Origin: Bacteroidales bacterium
GTDB taxonomy: Bacteria > Bacteroidota > Bacteroidia > Bacteroidales > UBA1715
Direction: 5' to 3'
Assembly: GCA_024409235.1 (NCBI GenBank)
Contig: JAKSUA010000006.1
Location: 1-64,000 of the forward strand
DNA length: 64,000 bases
How positions within the stretch are numbered: the stretch's first letter is position 1; each line of letters begins with the position of its first letter. Below are positions 6,772 through 14,245 of the stretch, one piece after another. A program made the position numbers and the translations under genes. The notes beneath the pieces are model-generated. The model was not told where the DNA came from, searched no databases, and saw only the letters and a program-made list of their open reading frames with translations.

Positions 6772-7911
6772 TTACATTTTTTTGAAAAGTAGTGCGGCAT
6801 TACTTCCTCCAAAGCCGGAAAGTACTTTTAAAAATTTGTTTTCCGTACAAGTTTTATTTTCCAGTAAAGAATTTATTGGAGCTACAGTTCCTCTTTCTGT
6901 TAAGTTGTTGACTTTAAGTGCAGTATTATCAATAATTGCTAAAGATGAAATTATTGATTCTAAAACACCTGCAGCACCAAGAGTATGACCAAAGTAAGCT
7001 TTTAGACTATTGATTGGTCTTTCCTGTAAATTAGCACTTGTAAATGCAAGAGATTCCATGTCGTCGTTGTATGCTGTAGCTGTTCCATGGGCATTGATAA
7101 ATGCAATTTCGTCAGGATTTGTTTCGTGTAAAACTTTATTAATGGCTAAAAATAAACCGGCTCCTGTTCTTGATGGTCCTGAAATATGATTCGCATCGTT
7201 TGCCATTGAGCCATTTTGAAGAACTATTGTATTCTGTGGTAAGGCCGATTCCTTTGTTTTCCCATAAATAATTGTTGCTGCAGCTTCTCCTAAATTTAAA
7301 CCGATACGATTTTTATCGTAAGGCTTACATAATTCAGGTGATAACGCCTTGAACGATTGAAATCCAGACACAATAAACTTGGAAAGCATGTCGGCTCCGA
7401 TTACAATAACATTCTTACATTGGTTGTTATCCAGTAATCTTTTTGCTGTTATTTGTGCTGAAGCTCCTGATATACAAGCGTTTGAAATTATTATTGGCGT
7501 GTTTTTATTTTCAAAAAAATTAGCGATTAATTGTGCGGATTTCCATAAATAAATTCTATCGGAATCAAAGCCATTTAAATTGTCAAGTAGATGTACATTT
7601 CCTTTTGTTGAAGATAGTACGAATTGTACATCATCAGAATTTGCCAGAATATCAGTATTTTCTAATGCTTTGTAAATACTGAGAATAGAAGCTTTTTCAA
7701 ATTTGGTGTATTTGAAGTTGTTTCTGTTAATTAAAGCAAATTCTTCGTTGAGTAGTTCTTCATCAATTATGGCACCAACGAATGGAGTAGGTAATCCAAA
7801 AATGTTTTCTTGGAGTTTAAGGTTTGTTAATCCTTGTTTTACGGCTCGGTAGTTTACTTCCGAAGAAAAACCAAGTGAGGAAATTATATTATGTGAAATC
7901 TGATAAATCAT
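6772..7911 (-). CDS. Beta-ketoacyl-ACP synthase (aryl-polyene/flexirubin type)
   Basis: I place the start at ATG 7909-7911, two bases after the thioesterase stop. A longer reading (to 7968) would overlap that gene for no gain. The 379-residue protein has a complete Cys-His-His set: C146 (NACISGASA), H275 (NAHGTATAYND) and H309 (YFGHTLGAAG). It should perform decarboxylative condensation of malonyl-ACP onto a growing acyl chain in the cytoplasm. Its small partner follows, with thioesterase, dehydratase and methyltransferase upstream. The short, divergent N-terminus is typical of polyene-cluster synthases rather than FabF of primary metabolism. Confidence 0.85.
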   Translation of the reverse strand: MIYQISHNIISSLGFSSEVNYRAVKQGLTNLKLQENIFGLPTPFVGAIIDEELLNEEFALINRNNFKYTKFEKASILSIYKALENTDILANSDDVQFVLSSTKGNVHLLDNLNGFDSDRIYLWKSAQLIANFFENKNTPIIISNACISGASAQITAKRLLDNNQCKNVIVIGADMLSKFIVSGFQSFKALSPELCKPYDKNRIGLNLGEAAATIIYGKTKESALPQNTIVLQNGSMANDANHISGPSRTGAGLFLAINKVLHETNPDEIAFINAHGTATAYNDDMESLAFTSANLQERPINSLKAYFGHTLGAAGVLESIISSLAIIDNTALKVNNLTERGTVAPINSLLENKTCTENKFLKVLSGFGGSNAALLFKKM

Positions 7912-7913
7912 TT

Positions 7914-8345
7914 TTATGCAATTCCATTCTTTTTTTTCCATTCTTTGATAAATGGAGGAACATCCCACATAAGGTTACGGTCTTTGTCAAGGAAAACTTG
8001 AACTGTATGGCCGGTGACGCATAGTTCGTTTGTTTTCAGATCATAAATTTCGTAATCAAACACTAGTTTCGCTGCGTTAGTGTTGTGAAATTTAATGACA
8101 ATTTTAGCCTTGTCTTGATATTTGAGAGGACGTTTGTAATTGAATTTTAATTCAACTAAAGGGGCGTAGAAGCCGAAATCGTACATCCGTAAATATTCCA
8201 GCTGAAATTTTCTGCCAAATTCTTCCCTTGCATCTTCGAAATAAAGAGCATACGAACCATGCCATACAATTTGCATTGCATCGACTTCGCTGAAGCGAAT
8301 GTCAAATTCTTTTTCTGCCTGTAAAACAACTGAAGATTCGTTCAT
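7914..8345 (-). CDS. 4HBT-type acyl-(ACP/CoA) thioesterase
   Basis: A 143-residue single hotdog domain. The motif DAMQIVWHGSYALYFEDARE around residues 22-41 carries the conserved Asp22 and the WHG/ALYFEDARE signature of 4-hydroxybenzoyl-CoA thioesterases. It probably hydrolyses a thioester of a pathway intermediate or releases the finished chain. Its start codon overlaps the stop of the dehydratase gene by one base, which points to translational coupling. Family and context are clear; the substrate is inferred. Confidence 0.85.
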   Translation of the reverse strand: MNESSVVLQAEKEFDIRFSEVDAMQIVWHGSYALYFEDAREEFGRKFQLEYLRMYDFGFYAPLVELKFNYKRPLKYQDKAKIVIKFHNTNAAKLVFDYEIYDLKTNELCVTGHTVQVFLDKDRNLMWDVPPFIKEWKKKNGIA

Positions 8346-8779
8346 TAGTTACTTTCTTTATCTGTAAGTGCAACTTTGATTTCACATTCTGCGAGTAATG
8401 AGCCTGCACATTCAACTTTTGCGTTCAGTAGAGTCATATTCATTAAACCACTGAAAGTTTCTTCTACAGTTGTGGTTATTGTTTCGCCAACTGCAGGATA
8501 TGAATGTATGACAAGGTTTTTGATTGAACCAATAACACCTATTTTTACTTTCTGTGATTCCAAAAATCTGCTGACGTAGCCAATTCTAGCAGCACAGGTT
8601 TGTGCCATATTTTCAATAAGGCCTCCTGCTGACAATTTTCCATTGTCGCCAAGCATGATATTATCACTTTTTACCTCAAATTGAGAAGTTGCAGTCTTTT
8701 CTTCAATTGTAGTCAATTTGTCAACCATTACAAACGGAGGACGTTGGGGTAGAAGTTCTAAAATAGAAATTTCTGTCAT
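8345..8779 (-). CDS. FabZ-like hotdog 3-hydroxyacyl-ACP dehydratase of a polyene pathway
   Basis: I start at ATG 8777-8779, directly after the methyltransferase stop. The longer reading to 8800 runs into that gene. The 144-residue hotdog protein begins with the FabA/FabZ-like segment LPQRPPFVMVDKL, and GGLIENMAQTCAARIGY corresponds to the central helix of FabZ. The FabZ catalytic His of the HFP motif is not visible in the corresponding place (SDNIMLGDNGKLSAGG), while the Glu of the helix is kept. Aryl-polyene dehydratases show similar departures, from memory. Activity is therefore likely but not assured. Confidence 0.75.
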   Translation of the reverse strand: MTEISILELLPQRPPFVMVDKLTTIEEKTATSQFEVKSDNIMLGDNGKLSAGGLIENMAQTCAARIGYVSRFLESQKVKIGVIGSIKNLVIHSYPAVGETITTTVEETFSGLMNMTLLNAKVECAGSLLAECEIKVALTDKESN

Positions 8780-8780
8780 G

Positions 8781-9866
8781 TTATTGCAGTTTACAAACAA
8801 TAATACTATGACCTAATCCAAGTCCGTCATGGATTGTATCAACTTGTAAACCGGCGTTTTCTATGCAACGAATCATGTCCCCTGAATAATACATTTTAGA
8901 ATTACCGTTTGCTAATGCAGTGAAATACAGGCTGATTTGTGCTAAACAGTATGAGGCTGTTTCAAAACGTTGACGGTCCCATAAAGTTTCCATGATGTAC
9001 AATTTACAGTCCTTGTTCATTGATTTTGCTGCACGGGAAAGAATACTAGTAACTTCTTCTTCTGAGAAACAATCAAGAAACTGACTCATCCAAATAGCAT
9101 CGAATCCTGTAGGGAATGGTACGTTTTTATCTAAAAGATTTGCTCCATGTCCAGAGATTCGGTCTGCACCAGGAATGTCTTTTGTCTGTTCACGCATCAT
9201 TTGTAATTGCTGTGGCAAATCCATAATGGTAACTTGTACGTCTTTGTTGAAACCTACGCACTGTAAAGCCCATCGTCCTGTGTTGCCTCCAACGTCAAGC
9301 AATGATTTTGGTTTGTTCGAGAAAACTATTTCTAATGCTTGTTGAAAAGAATTGTCAGAATAAAAATGGTCAAAACCAAACCAACTTTTCTGAACTTGTT
9401 TTGGAAGTTGTGAAAGTCCTTCATAAATAGTTGGCCAGATACCAAAAACTTTTAATCCTTCTGGTTTTCCGTTGATTAAAGCTTCCTCAAGATTGAAAAG
9501 TCCAAGATAATTTACATCATGGTTGAAATCCATGTTTACACGTGCCATGTCATCATGGATAAGGAACCAACCGGCTTTTGCTAAATAGAATTTCTTTTCT
9601 TTTAGAAGAATGGTACCAATTGTTAACGATGATTCTAATAAACATTGAACAGCATAACGAGAAAGTTTTGTTTTCTCAACAATTTCGTCCATTGTCAAAC
9701 CATCTTTGTTATCATCAAGCATTTGGAAAATACCGAATTTTACCATCAATCTTGATACTTGAAAAACAACAGGCCCAAATGCAATTTCTTGAGCTAAACG
9801 TTGTGCTTGTAAAGCATTGAAACGTTCTTTTGAATATATTTCTTTTTGCGGAGATTGTAATTCCAT
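8781..9866 (-). CDS. SAM-dependent O-methyltransferase of the polyene operon
   Basis: A 361-residue protein with a helical N-terminal dimerisation domain (residues about 25-100, with a winged-helix-like DEIVEKTKLSRYAVQCLLES). A Rossmann methyltransferase domain follows, in which LLDVGGNTGRW (189-199) is the SAM-binding motif I. This is the layout of Methyltransf_2-type O-methyltransferases. In aryl-polyene and flexirubin clusters such enzymes methylate the aryl head group, which is the likely job here. It is the first gene of the operon and has its own promoter in the gap it shares divergently with uvrB. Confidence 0.85.
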   Translation of the reverse strand: MELQSPQKEIYSKERFNALQAQRLAQEIAFGPVVFQVSRLMVKFGIFQMLDDNKDGLTMDEIVEKTKLSRYAVQCLLESSLTIGTILLKEKKFYLAKAGWFLIHDDMARVNMDFNHDVNYLGLFNLEEALINGKPEGLKVFGIWPTIYEGLSQLPKQVQKSWFGFDHFYSDNSFQQALEIVFSNKPKSLLDVGGNTGRWALQCVGFNKDVQVTIMDLPQQLQMMREQTKDIPGADRISGHGANLLDKNVPFPTGFDAIWMSQFLDCFSEEEVTSILSRAAKSMNKDCKLYIMETLWDRQRFETASYCLAQISLYFTALANGNSKMYYSGDMIRCIENAGLQVDTIHDGLGLGHSIIVCKLQ

Positions 9867-9882
9867 CTGATTTCAATTTGTA

Positions 9883-9914
9883 CAAAAGTACTTTAAATTG
9901 CTGTTTTCTACAAG
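9883..9914 (-). promoter_or_regulatory. Promoter of the aryl-polyene-like operon
   Basis: On the minus strand, CTTG (at 9914-9911) is followed after 20 bases by TACTTTTG (9890-9883), a match to TAnnTTTG. The -7 box ends 16 bases before the methyltransferase start codon, giving a very short leader. The -33 element has one mismatch from TTTG. Confidence 0.55.
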
Positions 9915-9922
9915 AAGGACGG

Positions 9923-9953
9923 TTTGTTTATTTTTCATATAGAAATAATTCTG
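9923..9953 (+). promoter_or_regulatory. Promoter of uvrB
   Basis: TTTG at 9923-9926, 19 bases, then TAATTCTG at 9946-9953, which differs from TAnnTTTG in one position. It ends 17 bases before the uvrB start codon and supports choosing ATG 9971. Confidence 0.5.
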
Positions 9954-9970
9954 TATTATTGTGCCGCATT

Positions 9971-11947
9971 ATGGAATTCTCATTAGTCTCAAAATATCAA
10001 CCGACAGGTGATCAGCCTGAAGCAATCCGTCAGTTATCCGAGGGTGTTAATGATGGACTGAAACATCAGGTTTTGCTAGGTGTGACGGGCTCTGGAAAGA
10101 CTTTTACCATTGCTAACGTTGTAAAAAATGTGAATAAACCGACTCTTATTTTGAGTCACAATAAAACTCTTGCAGCACAATTATATAATGAGTTTAAACA
10201 GTTTTTCCCAGAAAATGCTGTAGAATATTTTGTTTCGTATTACGATTATTATCAGCCGGAAGCATATATTCCTCAGACAAACACTTATATAGAGAAAGAA
10301 CTGGATATAAATGATGAACTGGAAAAACTTCGTCTGAGTACAACAAGCACGCTTCTTTCCGGACGAAAGGATATTATTATAGTTTCCTCTGTATCATGTA
10401 TTTATGGTATGGGGAATCCGAATAATTTTGAGGAACGTTCACTTCATCTTCGTGTAGGACAAAAGGTTGCACAGGATGTTTTACTTCGGGATCTAGTAGA
10501 TGATTTGTATTCTCGTAATGAATTGGAGTTTAAGCGTGGAACATTCCGTGTGAAAGGTGATACAATTGATGTTTATGAGGCTTCGCATGATTATGCAATC
10601 CGCATAGAGATGTGGGATGATGAAATTGATTGTTTGGCTGCAATTGATCCAGAAACAGGAAAAACTATAGAGGAACTTGAAGAAACCGTGATTTATCCTG
10701 CAAATTTATTTATATCAAGTAAGGGCGGTTTCGAAAAGGCTATCCGTGATATTCAAGATGATTTGGTAAAGCAGATTGATTTTCTGGAAAGTATTGATAG
10801 GCATTTGGAAGCTCAGCGTTTAAAGGAACGTGTGGAATATGACCTTGAAATGATTAAGGAAATAGGTTATTGTTCTGGAATAGAAAATTATTCTCGCTAT
10901 TTTGATGGCAGGGCGGAAGGAGTGCGGCCTTATTGCTTGTTCGATTATTTACCCAAGGATTTTTTGTTAGTGATTGACGAAAGCCATGTTACTGTTCCTC
11001 AAATACATGGAATGTACGGTGGTGATCATTCAAGAAAAATTAATTTGGTTGATAATGGTTTTCGTTTGCCGGCGGCTTTGGATAATAGACCATTGAATTT
11101 TGAAGAGTTTGAGTCTTTATGTAATCAGGTGATTTATGTGAGTGCAACTCCGGCAGATTTTGAATTACGTCGCTCCGAAGGTGTTATTGTAGAACAGGTT
11201 ATTCGTCCAACTGGATTACTTGATCCAGAAATTGAGGTAAAACCAACTGAAAATCAGATAGATGATTTGATTGAGGAGATAAATAAACGTTCTGCTTTAA
11301 ATGAGCGTGTTTTGGTTACAACATTGACCAAGCGTATGGCGGAGGAACTTCAAAAATATTTAACACGTCTTGGAATACGAAGTGCTTATATTCATAGTGA
11401 CGTGGATACTTTGGAACGAGTAGAAATTCTTGAAAATCTTAGAGCTGGCAGTTTTGATGTTTTGGTAGGTGTAAACTTACTCCGCGAAGGTCTTGATTTA
11501 CCAGAAGTTTCGCTTGTGGCAATTCTTGATGCAGATAAGGAAGGATTTCTTCGTTGTGAACGTTCGTTGACACAAACTGCGGGACGTGCTGCAAGAAATG
11601 TTAATGGACATGTTATAATGTATGCTGACAAAATAACTGAAAGCATGCAGAGAACAATTGATGAAACAAATCGTCGTAGGGAGAAACAGATTCGTTATAA
11701 TAACGAACATAATATTGTACCAAAACAAATTGTGAAGGCAATAGACAGCTCATTAGCAAAAAAAGACGACGTGGAGAAAAAATCTGGTATAGCTGCAGAT
11801 CCTGTTGTGAAATATATGAGTAAAGATGGGTTGAAAGAATTAATTGCAAAAACCAAGAAAGAAATGGAAGCTGCCGCAAAAGAAATGGATTTTGATACTG
11901 CTGCAAAATTACGTGACGAAATGTTTGAATTGCAAAAATTATTGTAG
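9971..11947 (+). CDS. uvrB: UvrABC system protein B
   Basis: A 658-residue nucleotide excision repair helicase-like protein. Visible motifs are Walker A (LLGVTGSGKT), the beta-hairpin that probes damage (SYYDYYQPEAYIPQ), helicase motif VI (QTAGRAARN) and a C-terminal UVR domain (KEMDFDTAAKLRDEMFEL) that contacts UvrC. UvrB verifies lesions delivered by UvrA and recruits UvrC to cut. The start at 9971 gives the standard N-terminus MEFSLVSKYQPTGDQPEAI. The frame stays open back to 9830, but that would cross the promoter and add residues unlike the family. The last 9 bases overlap the end of ispE, which runs the opposite way. Confidence 0.97.
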   Translation: MEFSLVSKYQPTGDQPEAIRQLSEGVNDGLKHQVLLGVTGSGKTFTIANVVKNVNKPTLILSHNKTLAAQLYNEFKQFFPENAVEYFVSYYDYYQPEAYIPQTNTYIEKELDINDELEKLRLSTTSTLLSGRKDIIIVSSVSCIYGMGNPNNFEERSLHLRVGQKVAQDVLLRDLVDDLYSRNELEFKRGTFRVKGDTIDVYEASHDYAIRIEMWDDEIDCLAAIDPETGKTIEELEETVIYPANLFISSKGGFEKAIRDIQDDLVKQIDFLESIDRHLEAQRLKERVEYDLEMIKEIGYCSGIENYSRYFDGRAEGVRPYCLFDYLPKDFLLVIDESHVTVPQIHGMYGGDHSRKINLVDNGFRLPAALDNRPLNFEEFESLCNQVIYVSATPADFELRRSEGVIVEQVIRPTGLLDPEIEVKPTENQIDDLIEEINKRSALNERVLVTTLTKRMAEELQKYLTRLGIRSAYIHSDVDTLERVEILENLRAGSFDVLVGVNLLREGLDLPEVSLVAILDADKEGFLRCERSLTQTAGRAARNVNGHVIMYADKITESMQRTIDETNRRREKQIRYNNEHNIVPKQIVKAIDSSLAKKDDVEKKSGIAADPVVKYMSKDGLKELIAKTKKEMEAAAKEMDFDTAAKLRDEMFELQKLL

Positions 11948-12745
11948 TTGTCCAAACCAAATTGGTTTAATGTGTTCCGGCACAGTTAATTCGTGATCAA
12001 AAATACCATAAACTGTAGCTCCACTTCCACTCATTGAAGCATAAACGGCTCCCAGTTCATACATTTGAGCTTTTACAGCTGCAATTTCAGGATGATTAAT
12101 GAATATTGAGGCTTCAAAATCGTTGTCAATGTGATTTTTCCATTGATGTAGATCAGTAGAAATTTCCTCTGTAATTTTTTTTTCTCTTTTAAAAGGATGT
12201 ACTCCACGATACGCTTCAGCTGTACTTATTGCAACGTCTGGTTTTACAAGTAATATCCAATATCCTTTTAGGGAAATATCTGTTGATGAAAATATTTCTC
12301 CTCGTCCTTCGGCAAATACAGGTTGGTTTTTTATGAAAAAAGGACAGTCGCTACCGAGTTCTAATGCCATTTTCTCTAATTCTTGAGTGGATGCTCCAAC
12401 AGAGAAATAAGAATTTAATGCGGTGAGTAAAAATGAAGCATCAGCTGAACCTCCTCCAAGTCCGCCTCCAAAAGGAATATTTTTGTGTAGAATCATGTGG
12501 ACTGGGGGAATGTCGAATTTTGCCTTGAAAATATTCCATGCTTTTACACATAGATTTTTTTCTGGCGGTGTATCAATTTGAATACCAGTATTTTCAAATG
12601 TTAATTTAGAAGACTCAATAAATTCCAAACAATCACAAAATCCATGAACTGGATAAAAAATGGTTTCTAAATTATGAAAACCATCAGCTCTTTTTTCAGT
12701 AATTCTTAATCCAAGATTAATTTTTGCATTAGGAAAACAAATCAT
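11939..12745 (-). CDS. ispE: 4-diphosphocytidyl-2-C-methyl-D-erythritol kinase
   Basis: A 268-residue GHMP kinase. The N-terminal NAKINLGLRI and the ATP loop PFGGGLGGGSADAS are diagnostic, and ELGSDCPFF and MSGSGATVYGIF are further GHMP motifs. IspE phosphorylates CDP-methylerythritol with ATP in the methylerythritol pathway to isoprenoids. It lies two bases downstream of the dnaX tau extension, so it belongs to the dnaX transcript. Its C-terminus overlaps the uvrB end tail to tail. Confidence 0.95.
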   Translation of the reverse strand: MICFPNAKINLGLRITEKRADGFHNLETIFYPVHGFCDCLEFIESSKLTFENTGIQIDTPPEKNLCVKAWNIFKAKFDIPPVHMILHKNIPFGGGLGGGSADASFLLTALNSYFSVGASTQELEKMALELGSDCPFFIKNQPVFAEGRGEIFSSTDISLKGYWILLVKPDVAISTAEAYRGVHPFKREKKITEEISTDLHQWKNHIDNDFEASIFINHPEIAAVKAQMYELGAVYASMSGSGATVYGIFDHELTVPEHIKPIWFGQLQ

Positions 12746-12747
12746 TT

Positions 12748-13116
12748 TTAGGAAATATTGAGTTCAAATGTTTTGGTTAGTTTTAATAGAAGTGGATTTT
12801 CCTTAGAAAGTGCTTCGAACTTGTCTTTGTTTGAAATCAAAGGCTTTGTATTTGGTATAGCCTCTTGTGTCGTTACTTTGGGCGCCTCTTGCTGTGGTTG
12901 AATTTGTGGCTTTTGTGGTTGAACAGTTGGAGGTGGAGTAACTTTTCCAGAAAGCATGTCGGACATAAAATTTGTCCTAGGCTTGCTAATCCGTTGAGTG
13001 ATAACCTCTTTTGAAACTTCAGTTTGATTTGTTGTTTGCTGAACTTGTGGTGTAGAAACAGTTCTGTTGTTTTGAATTGTAGGTTGCTGTGCAGTTTCTA
13101 CATTAGTTTTTTTTTT
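12748..13116 (-). CDS. dnaX: dnaX tau-specific C-terminal extension in the -1 frame
   Basis: This frame continues DnaX only if the reading frame moves back by one base at the A10 run (minus strand, 13116-13107). After KKK the protein reads TNVETAQQP, then a long Gln/Pro/Thr-rich linker, and ends KFEALSKENPLLLKLTKTFELNI, which looks like the tail I remember from Bacteroidetes DnaX proteins. Tau would have about 485 residues in all. The frame also contains an ATG at 13126-13128, so it might be called as a free 126-residue ORF. The lack of any domain and the overlap with dnaX make an independent gene unlikely. Tau's extra region normally binds DnaB helicase and the polymerase core. Confidence 0.75.
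   Translation of the reverse strand, partial: KKKTNVETAQQPTIQNNRTVSTPQVQQTTNQTEVSKEVITQRISKPRTNFMSDMLSGKVTPPPTVQPQKPQIQPQQEAPKVTTQEAIPNTKPLISNKDKFEALSKENPLLLKLTKTFELNIS
13051..13116 (-). promoter_or_regulatory. Candidate programmed -1 frameshift signal in dnaX (A10 slippery run plus stem)
   Basis: On the minus strand the coding sequence holds ten consecutive A at 13116-13107, read TTA AAA AAA AAA in the zero frame. The zero frame ends CTA ATG TAG (stop at 13100-13098). Four bases after the run, TGTAGAAAC (13102-13094) pairs perfectly with GTTTCTACA (13059-13051) across a 34-base loop. A slippery A-run, an early zero-frame stop and a downstream stem are the parts known from E. coli dnaX (ribosomal) and Thermus dnaX (transcriptional slippage). 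A homopolymer sequencing error is the alternative. Confidence 0.6.
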
Positions 13117-14204
13117 AATATGTTGCATAACTGCAACAATGCCAACTCTATGTGAAGTCTTTTATTATTACTTTCCTTGTACTTTTCATCAAATTTCTGT
13201 GCCATATCGAGGGCGGCAAAAAGAAATTCGGTCGGACATTTTTTTGCTTGTTCTGCGTAGTGATTTTTTGTTGACTCACTAACTTCAAGTAAAGGAAGTG
13301 TTTTAACGTCTTTACTGACTAATAAATCTCTGAAATGGCTGCATAAACCAAGCAAGAAATTTCTGTCATCAAAACCTTTGTTTAGTATTTCATCAAATGT
13401 TACTAAGGCAGAGGCATAATCTGATGCTAGAAAATAATCTGTCATCCTAAAGAAATACTCGTAGTCAAGTACATTTAGATTTTCGATTGTACTTTGATAT
13501 GTAACAGTTTTTCCTGAGAAACTAACTATTTGGTCAAAAATAGAAAGTGCATCACGAAGTCCACCGCTTGCTTTCGTTGCAATAACATTAAGTGCTTCTG
13601 GTTCAATGGAAATATCTTCTTGCTGAGCCACATGTCCAATGTGCTTTACAATGTCATCTATTTTTATTCTGTTGAAATCAAATATCTGACAACGCGAAAG
13701 TATTGTTGGCAGAATCTTGTGTTTTTCTGTTGTAGCAAGAATGAAAATAGCATGTTTTGGTGGTTCTTCCAATGTTTTAAGAAAAGCATTGAATGCCTGT
13801 TGAGAAAGCATATGAACCTCGTCGATGATATATACGCTATATTTACCAACTTGAGGTGGAATTCTCACCTGGTCAATCAGTTGGCGAATATCATCAACCG
13901 AGTTATTTGATGCGGCATCAAGTTCAACTACGTTGAATGATGCAGAAGCATTGAATGATTGGCATGAAGCACATTGATCGCATGCTTCAACTTCAGCTGT
14001 TAGACTTTGACAATTAATAGTTTTTGCAAAAATACGGGCACAGGTGGTTTTGCCGACTCCACGTGGACCACAAAACAGATAGGCTTGACCTAAGTGTCCT
14101 GAACCAATGGAATTTTTTAACGTACGTGTAATTGATTCTTGTCCAATTACGGTCGAAAACGTCGCTGGTCTATATTTTCTTGCTGAAACTATGAATTTAT
14201 CCAT
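13098..14204 (-). CDS. dnaX: DNA polymerase III gamma subunit (zero-frame product of dnaX)
   Basis: A 368-residue product with the clamp-loader AAA+ core. Walker A is GPRGVGKTTCARIF, a four-Cys zinc site lies in INCQSLTAEVEACDQCASCQ, Walker B is YIIDEVHMLS, and LATTEKHKILPTILSRC carries sensor 1 and the SRC arginine finger. It loads the beta clamp (encoded here by dnaN at 37098) onto DNA. The zero frame ends three codons after an A10 run, giving a gamma-like short form, while shifted readers would make tau. A good promoter lies immediately upstream (14212-14242). The start MDKFIVSARKYRP is the conserved one. Confidence 0.93.
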   Translation of the reverse strand: MDKFIVSARKYRPATFSTVIGQESITRTLKNSIGSGHLGQAYLFCGPRGVGKTTCARIFAKTINCQSLTAEVEACDQCASCQSFNASASFNVVELDAASNNSVDDIRQLIDQVRIPPQVGKYSVYIIDEVHMLSQQAFNAFLKTLEEPPKHAIFILATTEKHKILPTILSRCQIFDFNRIKIDDIVKHIGHVAQQEDISIEPEALNVIATKASGGLRDALSIFDQIVSFSGKTVTYQSTIENLNVLDYEYFFRMTDYFLASDYASALVTFDEILNKGFDDRNFLLGLCSHFRDLLVSKDVKTLPLLEVSESTKNHYAEQAKKCPTEFLFAALDMAQKFDEKYKESNNKRLHIELALLQLCNILKKKLM

Positions 14205-14211
14205 AACACTA

Positions 14212-14242
14212 CAAATGTAGTTCTTTTTGGTTTAATAACAAA
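14212..14242 (-). promoter_or_regulatory. Promoter of dnaX-ispE
   Basis: Minus strand: TTTG (14242-14239), 19 bases, TACATTTG (14219-14212), both perfect. The -7 box ends only 7 bases before the dnaX ATG, so the transcript should have almost no leader. Confidence 0.7.
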
Positions 14243-14245
14243 GAA

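Noticed and set aside
7912-7968. A longer start for the ketosynthase
   Set aside because: It would lie inside the thioesterase gene and adds residues unlike the family.
9830-9970. A longer start for uvrB
   Set aside because: The extra residues do not fit UvrB and the -33/-7 pair lies inside this stretch; ATG 9971 gives the standard N-terminus.
12748-13128. A free 126-residue gene downstream of dnaX
   Set aside because: Its first codons lie in the dnaX A10 region, it has no domain of its own, and its end matches the tail of DnaX; it is better read as the tau extension.
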